Assembly (NCBI GenBank): GCA_010671905.1
Contig: JAAHII010000001.1
Location: 1,550,001-1,614,000, forward strand
Direction of reading: 5' to 3'
From: Leptolyngbya sp. SIOISBB
Lineage (GTDB): Bacteria > Cyanobacteriota > Cyanobacteriia > Phormidesmidales > Phormidesmidaceae
DNA length: 64,000 nt
Shown: one piece after another, positions 15,803 through 25,818 of the stretch
How positions within the stretch are numbered: position 1 is the first letter of the stretch
How the letters are laid out: each line of letters starts with the position of its first letter
Translations under genes and position numbers: made by a program
The notes under the pieces: generated by a model
The model's input: only the letters and a program-made list of their open reading frames with translations
Databases searched by the model: none
What the model was told of the DNA's origin: nothing

Positions 15803-17998
15803 GTGAACCAGTTCCCCCGCCGTCTTCGTCAAATCGGGCACCGCACGCAGCAATTGGTGCGCCGTAATTCTCTGCATCGAGCTTTTACGTTGCCCGTATT
15901 GGTGCAGATTTTTGTGGCCGTCGGCCTCGTCGGCTATCTATCTTTTCGGAATGGCCAGCAAGCGGTCCAGGTGTTGGCGTCACAGTTACGGAGTGAAGTA
16001 TCAGCCCGCATTCAAGGGGAACTGCAAAGCTATTTTGGGAATCCTCATGCGGTTAATCGTCTCAATGCTACGGCTTTTTCCCACGGTGACTTGGATATTG
16101 AAGGAGCGACCCAAGGCGAGCATCTGCTATTTCAACAAATGAAGATTTATCCCGAAATTGCGTTGGTGTACTGTGGCAGTGCTCAGTCGGGGGAATTTTT
16201 CGGGATTTTGCGATCACCCGACACGGGGCAGTTGCAGTTGTCCTATAGCAATTCTGATACCAACTTTGAGCGGCGGCAATACAGCTTAGACGTGCGGGGA
16301 TATCGTCAACATCTTCTCACCCAGGGCGAATCAACCTACGATTCGCGGTTGCGACCTTGGTTTCGGGCGGCAACCGCGACAGAAGGCCCCACTTGGACTG
16401 ATGTTTATGTCGCTTTCACAACGCGGTTGCCCAATGTGACGGCTAGTGTGCCAGTGTACGATCGCGATGATCGCACACTGCTGGGCGTTTGTGCCACTGA
16501 TGTCGTGCTGCCAGAGGAATTCCGCACCTTTCTCAACCAGCTTGAAATTGGGCAATCGGGGCAAGCCTTTGTGATCGATCGCCAGGGTCATCTCATCTCC
16601 AGTTCAACAGATGAGCCCTTGATGAAAATGCTGGGGCAAGTCCCCCAATTTCGTGAGGCGACTCAAAGCAATGACATTTATGTCGAAGGGGCGGCAACTT
16701 ATCTAGAAGAAAGCTTTGGATCGTTTGACAACATTCAACAAAGTCGGCAGTTGACGTTTTCAGTCAATGGTGAACGGCAGTTTCTTGAGGTGCTGCCCTT
16801 TAACGATGGGTTTGGACTTGACTGGCTGATTGTGGTGGTCGTGCCAGAGACAGAATTTATGGGCCAAATTCTGTCAAATACCCGGATGACCATTGTGCTG
16901 TGTGGGTTGGCGCTGGTGGTTGCCATGATCGTGGGCACTTGGTTATCGCGGCGTTTGACCAATCCGATTTTGCAGCTCAATGAAGCCGTCAAAAATATTG
17001 CAGAGGGACATTGGCAACAGCGGGCTACTATTCATCGCACCGATGAACTCGGTGAATTAGCCGATTCCATCAATACGATGGCCGCCCAAATTCAGCAGTC
17101 GTTCGATCGCCTCGAAGAGCAAAAACAGGCCTTTTCGCGCTTCTTTCCACCAGAGTATTTACGCTTCCTCGGCAAAGACAGTGTCGAAGAGGTCAAGCTG
17201 GGCGACCACCTCAGTGCCGAAATGACCGTGTTATTTTCCGATATTCGGGGCTTTACCCACATGGCGGAAAAAATGCGCGTCAATCGGACCTTCCGCTTCA
17301 TCAACACTTACCTGCAGCACATTTCCCCTTTGGTGAGAACTCATAACGGCTTTGTGGTGAAATTCATCGGCGATGGCATGATGGCGGTCTTTCCCTATGC
17401 GGTAGAAGATGCGCTCGATTCAGCGATCGCTCAATTCCAAGAGGTGCGTGCCTATAATCAGCAGATCAAATCAGATGCGCGCCGGCAATATCCGATCGAA
17501 ATTGGGATGGGCCTACATACTGGCTACGTGATGGCCGGCATGATTGGTGAACCCGATCGCATCCAGCCAGACGCCATCTCGGACACGGTCAACTTGGCCG
17601 CTCGCCTCGAAGGTCTATCGAAGGTCTACGGGGCCTCTCTGATTATTTCTGAGGCGGTGCGTGACCGTCTGCAGGATCCCAACCGATACCATCTCCGGTT
17701 TTTAGATCGAGTTATCGTCAAAGGCCGGACCCAATCGAGCGCTATTTACGAAGTCTTGGATGCCGAATCGGAGGAGCAACAGCGCGAGAAACTGGCTACC
17801 TTGTCTGAATTTGAAGCGGGTATCAAAGCCTATGGCGATCGCGATCTCGTGGCCGCCCGCGATCATTTCATGGCGATCCGGGCTCAACATCCCCAAGACA
17901 AGACAGCAGAGCTATACGAGGGACGCATTCAACAACTGATGGCAGAGGGGATTCCAGACAATTGGGACGGGGTCTGGGCCTTTACCCATAAGCGCTGA
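15803..17998 (+). CDS. Class III adenylate/guanylate cyclase with dCache sensor and HAMP
   Basis: A 731-residue membrane-bound cyclase. Order: TM1 (about 27-47), a roughly 300-residue extracytoplasmic dCache-like sensor (YDSRLRPWFRAA, TDVYVAF, GVCATDVVLPEEF), TM2 (about 358-380), HAMP (RRLTNPILQLNEAVKNIAEG), then the catalytic domain with metal-binding LFSDIRGFTHMAE and FIGDGMMAVFP and the SDTVNLAARLEGLSK segment, and a short C-terminal helical tail. It should make cAMP or cGMP in response to a periplasmic ligand. Start is GTG 15803. A second class III cyclase with an FHA domain lies at 24843-25818. Confidence 0.88.
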   Translation: MNQFPRRLRQIGHRTQQLVRRNSLHRAFTLPVLVQIFVAVGLVGYLSFRNGQQAVQVLASQLRSEVSARIQGELQSYFGNPHAVNRLNATAFSHGDLDIEGATQGEHLLFQQMKIYPEIALVYCGSAQSGEFFGILRSPDTGQLQLSYSNSDTNFERRQYSLDVRGYRQHLLTQGESTYDSRLRPWFRAATATEGPTWTDVYVAFTTRLPNVTASVPVYDRDDRTLLGVCATDVVLPEEFRTFLNQLEIGQSGQAFVIDRQGHLISSSTDEPLMKMLGQVPQFREATQSNDIYVEGAATYLEESFGSFDNIQQSRQLTFSVNGERQFLEVLPFNDGFGLDWLIVVVVPETEFMGQILSNTRMTIVLCGLALVVAMIVGTWLSRRLTNPILQLNEAVKNIAEGHWQQRATIHRTDELGELADSINTMAAQIQQSFDRLEEQKQAFSRFFPPEYLRFLGKDSVEEVKLGDHLSAEMTVLFSDIRGFTHMAEKMRVNRTFRFINTYLQHISPLVRTHNGFVVKFIGDGMMAVFPYAVEDALDSAIAQFQEVRAYNQQIKSDARRQYPIEIGMGLHTGYVMAGMIGEPDRIQPDAISDTVNLAARLEGLSKVYGASLIISEAVRDRLQDPNRYHLRFLDRVIVKGRTQSSAIYEVLDAESEEQQREKLATLSEFEAGIKAYGDRDLVAARDHFMAIRAQHPQDKTAELYEGRIQQLMAEGIPDNWDGVWAFTHKR

Positions 17999-17999
17999 T

Positions 18000-18296
18000 G
18001 ACAATGCTGGGAAGGCTGTTGCAAGGGCGTTAAGGTAATCGCTACAGTACTTCATCGATAGATGGCTGCTCACCGGCTGACATGCTCAGCTTCGGCATCA
18101 ATTGGATGTGGGGGAGTCACTGTGAGCCTTAGTCGATAGACAGAGTATCCCCGTACTGGCGAACCAAAGCAAGATAAGCTTTATACGAGTTTGACGCCGC
18201 CTTTTTTGCCGGGATAGAGCCGCATCTTACCGGCTGAGATCGGCCCGAAGGGAACGAAACTTGTAGGACAATGCCTATGGAACTCGGAGTGAGCCC
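18000..18296. other. Intergenic region upstream of mgtE, with a possible 31-residue minus-strand ORF
   Basis: About 300 bases. On the minus strand an ATG at 18225 begins MRLYPGKK; removing one base in a run of six T (plus strand 18202-18207) joins it to AASNSYKAYLALVRQYGDTL and a TAA at 18129, 31 residues. Whether this is a gene is uncertain. No known riboswitch fold, including the M-box, was recognised before mgtE. Confidence 0.3.
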
Positions 18297-19697
18297 TTGA
18301 CAGAGCAGAAGATTCAATCGGCATCGGTTCCAGCGACAATCTCGCGGCAGGAGTTGCGAGAACTGGTGCGATCGCAATTAGAAATGCTCCTAGAACAGCA
18401 AAACTTTCAAGGGGCGAAAGCGCTGTTAGTGCCCGTGCAGCCAGTGGATATTGCCGAAGCGATCGAAGGGCTGCCAGAGACCATGCAGGCGATCGGCTTT
18501 CGGCTGTTGTCTAAAGATGAGGCGATCGAAGTTTATGAAAATCTCGACTCTAGTGTCCAGCAAACGCTGGTCGAAGATTTCAAACGTCAGGATGTCCTGG
18601 ATATCGTCGATAAGATGTCGCCCGACGATCGCGCCCGGCTGTTTGATGAACTGCCCGCCAAAGTCGTCCGTCGTCTCCTGAGCCAAATGAGTTCTCAAGA
18701 AAGACAAGCCACGGCTCTATTGCTCGGGTACGAGGCAGATACCGCCGGGCGCATCATGACCCCGGAATATATTGCCCTCAAGGAAACCTGGAGTATATCG
18801 CGCGCCCTAGAGCACATCCGCAATCAGGCAGAGATGAGTGAGACCGTTTACTACCTCTTTGTGACGGACGCAGCACGGCGGCTCACAGGCATCCTATCGT
18901 TGCGACATCTGGTGATGGGCCAGCCTGAGCAGACCATTGGGGACATCATGACCCGTGAGGTCGTCTCGGTGCAGACCGACACCGATCAAGAAGAAGTGGC
19001 CCAACTCATCCAGCGGTATGACTTTTTGGCCGTACCCGTAGTCGATACCGAGCAGCGGCTAGTCGGCATCGTCACCGTGGATGATGTCATCGACATTCTG
19101 GAGGAGGAGGCCACAGAAGATATCTATGCCCTCGGCGGCGTCCAGTCCGGTGGCGATAACTACTTTCAAACGAATCTGCTGGTGGTAGCCCGCAAGCGGG
19201 TGGTTTGGTTGTCGGTCTTATTGCTGACCAATACCGTCACTACTTGGGTCATTCGGAGCCAGGAGGCCATCTTAGAACAGGTTGTGGTGCTAGCGGCATT
19301 CATTCCCTTACTCATTGGTACGGGGGGCAACGTGGGGGCGCAGTCTTCCACAGTCGTCATTCGCGGCATCAACACCCAAGAGATTGCCAACCGCAGTGCC
19401 TTTGCCGTGATTCGTCGCGAGGCGATCGCGGGAGCCTTTTTAGGCATCATGCTCGGGTTAGTGGTGACTGGATGGGCCTTCGTGCTGCAGGGCAGTTTGC
19501 CAGTCTCCATGGTTGTGGGCATCAGTTTGGTGGCGATCGCTATTTTGGCCTCAACGGCTGGTGCGGCTCTTCCGTTTCTGTTTAGCAGCATTGGGTTTGA
19601 TCCGGCCTTGATGTCGGCCCCCTTCATCACAACGGTGGTGGATGTCTTAGGTGTTTTGATTTATCTCAATTTGGCCCGATATATTCTCAATCTCTAG
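18297..19697 (+). CDS. mgtE: Magnesium transporter MgtE
   Basis: A 466-residue Mg2+ channel. Order: cytosolic N domain with MgtE repeats (VQPVDIAEAIEGLPE, DIVDKMSPDDRARLFDEL, LPAKVVRRLLSQMS), paired CBS domains (about 135-260; GRIMTPEYIAL, IGDIMTREVVSVQ, LVGIVTVDDVIDIL), then five transmembrane helices (about 290-466) with the pore-lining PLLIGTGGNVGAQSSTVVIRG and PFITTVVDVLGVLIYL. Cytosolic Mg2+ closes the channel through the N and CBS domains. The start is TTG 18297 with GGAGTGAG just upstream. Monocistronic. Confidence 0.93.
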   Translation: MTEQKIQSASVPATISRQELRELVRSQLEMLLEQQNFQGAKALLVPVQPVDIAEAIEGLPETMQAIGFRLLSKDEAIEVYENLDSSVQQTLVEDFKRQDVLDIVDKMSPDDRARLFDELPAKVVRRLLSQMSSQERQATALLLGYEADTAGRIMTPEYIALKETWSISRALEHIRNQAEMSETVYYLFVTDAARRLTGILSLRHLVMGQPEQTIGDIMTREVVSVQTDTDQEEVAQLIQRYDFLAVPVVDTEQRLVGIVTVDDVIDILEEEATEDIYALGGVQSGGDNYFQTNLLVVARKRVVWLSVLLLTNTVTTWVIRSQEAILEQVVVLAAFIPLLIGTGGNVGAQSSTVVIRGINTQEIANRSAFAVIRREAIAGAFLGIMLGLVVTGWAFVLQGSLPVSMVVGISLVAIAILASTAGAALPFLFSSIGFDPALMSAPFITTVVDVLGVLIYLNLARYILNL

Positions 19698-19978
19698 GGG
19701 GCGTGTTGCTCACCACACCAACTACATCCCTGTGCATCACGAAGGAGACACCGCCTCACCAACCAAGGCAGTGTTAGCTGAGATACATTTTTCGCTAAAA
19801 TTAAAACTGATGGAAAGTGTTGCTGACTTTAGAGGGGTCACCCAAGACCCATTTTCTGAAACGAAAGTTTACACTGAATTCTATGAAGAGTGCCTAATGC
19901 TAGCCATTGCCCGGTTGAGCCTAGGCTCTTCACCTATGATGACTTATTAGCAGTTTTCCAATATTGGCTGGGTTGCCT

Positions 19979-20711
19979 GTGCTTCAAAAAACTCAAGCAG
20001 GACATAAAAAATGACCTGATTGCCGGTCTTTTGGTAGTCATTCCTCTGGCGACGACGATTTGGTTGACGATCACCGTCGCTTTTTGGGTGATTGGGTTTC
20101 TGACGCGGTTTCCCAAACAGCTGAATCCCTTCACTAGCTTGCCACCACTGCTGGGAGACTTGCTCAACTTCTCCGTAGGTCTCGCGGTACCGCTCCTGGG
20201 AATTTTGCTGATTGGGCTAATGGCCCGCAACATCGCTGGGCGCTGGCTACTCGATTTAGGTGAACGAGTGGTACAGTCGATTCCGCTAGCGGGCTCTGTC
20301 TATAAAACCCTACAGCAGTTATTGCAAACTGTTTTTCAAGATTCCAAAAGTCGGTTTCGTCGCGTCATTCTGGTGGAATATCCGCGACGGGGTTTATGGG
20401 CCGTTGCTTTCGTTACAGGCACAGTCATGACCGCTGAACCCGACACGGCGACGCCGATGATTAGCGTCTTTATTCCCACCACCCCCAACCCGACAAGTGG
20501 CTGGTATGCGGTAGTGCCTGAGTCCGATGTCATCAATCTTTCCATCTCTATTGAAGATGCTTTTAAGGTGCTGCTTTCTGGCGGGATTGTTGGCCCTAAC
20601 CTGGCGGAATCAATTCCCCCCGAGCGGCTGTTAAACGCATCGAACGACACTAGCGACAAAAGTGAACTCCCTCGCCCAGTCATCAAACTCAATCAACCCG
20701 TTTTGGAATAA
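19979..20711 (+). CDS. DUF502 family membrane protein (likely frame break near 19985)
   Basis: DUF502 proteins have two or more N-terminal transmembrane helices and a cytosolic beta domain; function is unknown, with envelope roles proposed. Visible are LKQDIKNDLIAGLLVVIPLA, RNIAGRWLLDLGERVVQSIP, the VYKTLQQLLQTVFQ segment and the conserved VEYPRRGLWAVAFVTG and SVFIPTTPNPTSGWYAVV. Cyanobacterial members usually begin M-[LF]-Q-[KR]-LKQD. Here GTG CTT CAA is followed by one A too many (six A at 19985-19990); removing it gives MLQKLKQD and 243 residues. Without correction the frame begins only at GTG 19890 with an unlikely 30-residue extension. Confidence 0.8.
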
Positions 20712-20813
20712 CTTTTCTATGCTGGGTCGGAAAAGATGTAAGTTCTTCGAAAAGCTAATATCCGGCACCAATTGAAGGTACTAAATTCAGTCACCTTTCC
20801 GAGCAGTGGTTGC

Positions 20814-23192
20814 TCAAAAATGGCAGACTGATTCTGGCTGGACAGGACAAGTTTGAACATCAATGCCTGTATCGCTGCCATAAGGGTTACCTCTCAAGTT
20901 TAGAGACGTCAAATTGCTCAAACCTGACAGCGGTGAAATGTCTGCCACCTGATTTTCTTCAAGGTTAAGTTCCCTTAGAAGGTTTAGGTGAGACAAAGAA
21001 AATACATCTCGGATCTGATTAACTTCAAGATTAAGAACCCGTAAATCTGACAGGCTAGCTAGCGGCGAGACATCTGAAACTCGATTGTATCCAAGGTCGA
21101 GAGATCTTAATCCTTCTAAAGCTGAGAGTGGTGATAAATCCGAGATATCGTTATTACTAATAAACAGGTGCCTTAATTGTGTCAGGCTCGATAGTGGGGT
21201 TAAGTCAGAGATTTCGTTGTAGTCGAGATAAAGATTTTCTAAATTCTCAGAGGCAACTAGAAAAGACAAATCTGAAATATTATTTTTCTCCAAGTAAAGT
21301 CTCTTCAAATTATGCAGAGCTTTCATCGTTGAGAAATCAACTTCATCCAGAGAATTTCCTCTTAGATACAAATGTGTAAGTCCTGTTAAGCTAGACAAAT
21401 AAGATAAGTCAGAAATTTCGTTATTATCAAGACGCAAAGAGTGGAGACCTGTAAGGTTAGATAGAGGTCTAATGTCTGTTATTTGATTGTCAGTAAGATC
21501 TAAAAAAGACAGATTTCTTAAGTGAGATAGCGATGAGACATCAGTAATCCCACAATTTTCCAGATGAAGCGAACCCGATAACTTTCTCAGGGCTCTAAAT
21601 GATGAAATTCTAAGGGATGTATTATCGTTAAGGATAAGCTGCCAGATGTTCTCCAAACCACTTAAAGGAAAAACATCAATAATTTCATTGTAGTCAAGTT
21701 TGATAATCCGCAACTTCTTTAGGTCTGAAATCGGAGTGAGGTCGCCTATTTTATTATGACTTAGGTAGAGGATTTCAAGATTTTCTAGTTTTGATAGCGG
21801 CGACAAATCCGAAATGTCATTGTAATCCAGCTCTAATCTAGTTGAGCTTGTCAATCCGGATAGAGGAGTTATGTTAGAGACTTCGTTTCCTGTAAGCACT
21901 AAATATTTCAACTCTTTCAGAGTAGTCAGTGCTGAAATGTCTGAAATGTTGTTTTGTGCCAAACCAAGTCTGTTTAAGTTAGCCAGCCCTTCCAGTGGTG
22001 AAATGTCGAGAATATTATTTTCATTTAAATTCAATTCCCATAAATTCTTTACCCCCTGAAGAGGAGAAATATCAGTTAATCTGTTTTGATGAATTGATAA
22101 AACACTCAACTTAACTAAGCCTGTTAGCGCTGAAATGTCGGCAATCCGATTTGTAGATAAATCTAACTGCCTTAACTCTGAGAGATTTAATAAAGGTCTA
22201 ATGTCGGCAATTCGATTTGTGGATAAATCTAACTGCCTTAACTCTGAGAGATTCGATAAAGGTCTGATGTCCCAGATTCTATTCTTGTTTAATATTAAAT
22301 TTCTTAAATTAGATATTGTCGAAAGTGAGGAAATATCTTCAATTTGATTGTCACTTAAGGTGAGTCTAGCCAGTTGCGGCATTCCTGTCAGTTGTGGTGC
22401 TGCAGAAAACTCATTTCCACTCAGGTAGAGAGACTCTAGATTCTCTAATAATAAATGAGAAGGCCATTCAGAGATGTTGTTTTCGATGAGTCGAAGGTCT
22501 ACTAAGCCTGATAAATTCTTCAAGGGAGAAATATCTGAAATTAAATTCATATTGAGAGAAAGTATATTCAAAGCCGTCAGATTACTCAATACAGATACGT
22601 CTGATATTTTGTTGACAGAGGCCCTTAAATCAGTAAGCCCTGTCAGGTTAATTAATGGCGAAATATCGGCAATATCATTACTTGTGATGTTTAAATCAAC
22701 GAGATTTGTTAGATTCTCTAGTGGTGTAATGTCTGAAACCTCATTTCTTTCCAAATCTAATTCAGAAAGATTCGTGAGTTCTTTTAGTGGTGAGATATCT
22801 GTTACTTTATTGTCACTAAGGTCGATTTTTCTAAGGTTTTTCAAGCCAGCTAACGGCGTGATATCCCTAACAAAATTATCGTGAAGTGATAAAACTACTA
22901 GCTGCTCGAAACTAGCAAAGGGCCTAACGTCTTTAATAGTGTCATGACTAAACTCGAGCCGAGTTCGGCGAGAACTCCACCTTTCAGCCTCATCACAGTT
23001 TTCTTTGCCAGATACACGTAAAATCACTTCAACTGTAAATCTTGCGTCCGCTGATATCTGATCTTTGTTGACGCACCACTCAGCAAAGGTTTCAAACGAC
23101 TCTGAATCTTGTGAAGTTTGAGCCGGGGCAGTCACTGTGAGCAAGAAAGCGCCCAAAAATCCTAGTAAGGATATCCAAAAAAATCTTTTCAT
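20814..23192 (-). CDS. Exported leucine-rich repeat protein, internalin-like
   Basis: A 792-residue secreted protein. ATG 23192 opens a clear signal peptide (MKRFFWISLLGFLGAFLL, cleavage near APA); the longer frame from 23426 adds implausible sequence overlapping glgA. After a short cap with cysteines comes an almost uninterrupted array of about 32 LRRs of 22 residues, consensus L-x-x-L-x-L-x-x-N-x-I-x-D-I-x-P-L-x-x-L, as in internalins. The C-terminus ends with two cysteines in TCPVQPESVCHF, probably a disulfide cap. No anchor or kinase domain is present. The gene is visibly more AT-rich than its neighbours, which may reflect transfer or repeat expansion. Likely binds proteins at or outside the cell surface; partner unknown. 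Confidence 0.88.
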   Translation of the reverse strand: MKRFFWISLLGFLGAFLLTVTAPAQTSQDSESFETFAEWCVNKDQISADARFTVEVILRVSGKENCDEAERWSSRRTRLEFSHDTIKDVRPFASFEQLVVLSLHDNFVRDITPLAGLKNLRKIDLSDNKVTDISPLKELTNLSELDLERNEVSDITPLENLTNLVDLNITSNDIADISPLINLTGLTDLRASVNKISDVSVLSNLTALNILSLNMNLISDISPLKNLSGLVDLRLIENNISEWPSHLLLENLESLYLSGNEFSAAPQLTGMPQLARLTLSDNQIEDISSLSTISNLRNLILNKNRIWDIRPLSNLSELRQLDLSTNRIADIRPLLNLSELRQLDLSTNRIADISALTGLVKLSVLSIHQNRLTDISPLQGVKNLWELNLNENNILDISPLEGLANLNRLGLAQNNISDISALTTLKELKYLVLTGNEVSNITPLSGLTSSTRLELDYNDISDLSPLSKLENLEILYLSHNKIGDLTPISDLKKLRIIKLDYNEIIDVFPLSGLENIWQLILNDNTSLRISSFRALRKLSGSLHLENCGITDVSSLSHLRNLSFLDLTDNQITDIRPLSNLTGLHSLRLDNNEISDLSYLSSLTGLTHLYLRGNSLDEVDFSTMKALHNLKRLYLEKNNISDLSFLVASENLENLYLDYNEISDLTPLSSLTQLRHLFISNNDISDLSPLSALEGLRSLDLGYNRVSDVSPLASLSDLRVLNLEVNQIRDVFSLSHLNLLRELNLEENQVADISPLSGLSNLTSLNLRGNPYGSDTGIDVQTCPVQPESVCHF
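22135..22266. repeat. Two tandem 66-bp near-identical LRR units
   Basis: Two adjacent 66-base copies (22135-22200 and 22201-22266) differ at only a handful of bases and encode the repeated NLSELRQLDLSTNRIADI unit. They are far closer to each other than to other repeats in the gene, indicating recent duplication of a single three-turn LRR unit. Confidence 0.85.
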
Positions 23193-23331
23193 CTTTTCGT
23201 CTACGACTCTTGCTGAAGGATAGCTCGAATAGAACAGAATCATTCTGTAAATCTGCGTCTTGCTACTATGCAGAGATCCCCCACGCCCGTAGACTGTTGA
23301 GGAACCTAAAAACTTTCTAAAGGGCGGCAAC

Positions 23332-24784
23332 ATGCGGATTTTGTTTGTGGCGGCAGAGGCGGCACCGCTCGCAAAAGTGGGAGGCATGGGAGACGTCGTG
23401 GGGTCCCTACCCCAGGTACTGCGCAAGATGGGGCACGATGTCCGCGTTTTTATGCCCTATTACGGTTTTATGCCCGACAAGATTGAGGTTCCCCAAGAGC
23501 CCGTCTGGCAGGGGATATGCAATGTTTAACGACTTTGCAATTTACGAAACCGTGTTGCCAGACACAGATGTGCCTCTCTATCTGTTTGGTCACCCAGCGT
23601 TTGATGGCCGGAATGTGTACGGCGGTACCGATGAAGACTGGCGCTTTACCTTTTTTGCCAATGGCGCCGCTGAGTTTGCCTGGAATTATTGGAAGCCCCA
23701 AATTATTCATTGTCATGATTGGCATACCGGCATGATTCCGGTGTGGATGCACGAGACCTCTGACATTGGCACGGTTTTCACGATTCACAATCTGGCCTAC
23801 CAAGGGCCGTGGCGCTGGAAGCTGGAGCAAATGACATGGTGCCCTTGGTTTATGCAAGGGCACAACACGATGGCTGCCGCCGTGCAATACGCCGATCGCG
23901 TCAACACCGTATCGCCAACCTACGCCAAACAGATTCAAACAACCGAGTATGGTGAAGAGTTAGAAGGGCTACTGTCGTTTGTGAGTGGCAAACTCAGCGG
24001 CATCTTAAACGGGATTGATCTCGATCTCTTTGATCCCAGTACGGATCAGCAGATTGGGACGCAATTTGCGACTGAAACAGTTGAGAAGCGGCGCTTTAAT
24101 AAGATCAAAGTCCAGGAAGAAATGGGCTTGGAGGTGAATTCCAAGGCGTTTTTAGTCGGGTTAATTAGTCGCTTAGTCGAGCAAAAGGGACTCGATCTCG
24201 TGTTGCAGACCATGGATCGGTTTTTGTCTTATACCGATGCCCAGTTTGTCTTGTTGGGCACGGGCGATCGCTACTACGAAAACCAACTCTGGGAAATGGC
24301 CTCGCGTTATCGCGGCCGAGTCGCTGTGTACCTGATGTATAGCGACGGCATTGGTCGCCAGATTTATGCAGGAGCAGATGCTTTTTTGATGCCGTCGCGG
24401 TTTGAGCCCTGCGGCATTAGCCAGATGATTGCCATGCGCTACGGCTGTGTGCCGATTGTGCGCCGTACTGGGGGGTTGGTTGACACCGTATTGCACCATG
24501 ATCCAGAAGAGAAAGCCGGTACTGGCTATTGCTTCGATCGCTATGAGCCGCTAGATCTCTATACCTGTATGGTCCGGGCTTGGGAAGGCTTCCGCTATAA
24601 AGATGCCTGGCGGGGCTTGCAAACACGAGGCATGCAGCAAAACTTTAGCTGGGATAAATCAGCCGTTGAGTATGTGCGCCTCTATTCAGAAATTCTGGGT
24701 GTGGACTACCAAACTCAGTTAGACATAAAGCCTAAAGCCACTGTCCTCAAGCAGCAAGATAAGGTGTCTGACAAGGCTTCGTAA
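23332..24784 (+). CDS. glgA: Glycogen synthase GlgA (frame broken near 23511)
   Basis: ADP-glucose:glycogen glucosyltransferase, family GT5. ATG 23332 gives [20 protein letters not shown], with the ADP-glucose binding KVGGMGDV motif, and runs to PVWQG; the frame then stops at 23527. A run of four G (23511-23514) is one base too long: with three, translation continues [15 protein letters not shown] into the long frame ending at 24784, total 483 residues, the cyanobacterial length. Further motifs are [35 protein letters not shown], and the C-terminal [17 protein letters not shown] and [10 protein letters not shown]. It lies divergent from the LRR gene and 9 kb from glgX. Confidence 0.92.
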
Positions 24785-24842
24785 ACCACCTGGCTAAATT
24801 TCAATTGAGTTACAGTCGCCAACGTGGATGGCGATAGCAACA

Positions 24843-25818
24843 TCAACCCTGTTGGTGGATGAATCGATCTAGATCCGAGAAGGTCGTCGCATGTGTCACT
24901 GTTGGCGTCTCATACCCCTTTAAATTGACGGTATAGCGGTGAAAAATCGCCTCAATGTCCGGCATTTTAGTGAGGTATTCGTAGGTCGTTTCGCCCACTG
25001 CCACATCGAGACCTAGCTGCTTAGTCGACGATTCAAAGCGAAACGCGGCATTCACCGTATCGCCAATCGCCGTATAGTCAGGATGCGTGCCCGTGCCGGT
25101 GTTACCCCACCATGGCATACCCAGTATTGAGCCCCGCTCCTACCCGCAAGGGAAACGGTAGTGGAAAGCGTTTATGTAGTTGGGCAGTCATTTTCGCTAA
25201 TTCATCCATTGCTTGCAAAATGCGCAGCAATTCCTCTGGCCCAGCGCCGTCGGTGCCATGCACCCACACCGCCATGACCGCATCGCCGATATATTTATCA
25301 ACGCCACTGCCATAGCGGCTGATGATCTCACCCGCGCAGCGAAACCAGGTACCAATCGATTCTGACAAGACGGTTTCATCTAACTGTCGTGTCAGTACCG
25401 TAAAGTCCCGAATATCCACCACTAAGACTGAAATGAGACGACGCAGATGGAGGGTCGCAGTCGCGGTCATTTCTACTTCCTCGAACGAGGCATCCGCGCC
25501 TGAAAGCTTAGCTGTAGGACAAAAGAATTGGAGTTCCGTCTGCCCAAAGGTCAGGTGGTCACCATCCGCCAAGGTGACCGGCACGCTGACTCGCCGCCCG
25601 TTGATAAACGAGCCGTTGCGACTCCCTAAGTCAATCAAGTAGAACTCGCCCGTCTCCATCATTTGCACCATGGCATGGTTACGGGATATCCAGCGATCGG
25701 GCAACACTAGGTTATTGTCATCGCTGCGACCTACTGTCCAACAATTAAGCCCGACGAGAGATAACTGTCGAGTTCCAGACTCAGTATTCAGAACGACGTA
25801 GGGGCCTTGAGGTTGCAT
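24843..25818 (-). CDS. FHA-domain class III nucleotide cyclase (frame broken near 25105)
   Basis: A soluble signalling enzyme. Residues about 15-105 form an FHA phosphothreonine-binding domain (TVGRSDDNNLVLPDRWISRN, then DLGSRNGSFINGRRV). The rest is a class III cyclase: SVLVVDIRDFTVLTRQL and KYIGDAVMAVW, then GAGLNTGYAMVG where the frame ends. Plus-strand CCCC at 25105-25108 is one base too long; with CCC the sequence continues NTGTGTHPDYTAIGDTVNA to the stop at 24843, giving 324 residues. The continuation contains the conserved TAIGDTVNAAFR motif of the active site, so the uncorrected gene would be inactive. ATG 25818 is chosen over 25860 since the FHA domain follows at once. Confidence 0.85.

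Noticed and set aside
18225-18290. CTGAGA as in TPP riboswitches before mgtE
   Set aside because: The second conserved part of the THI box is absent, and M-box elements do not fit either.
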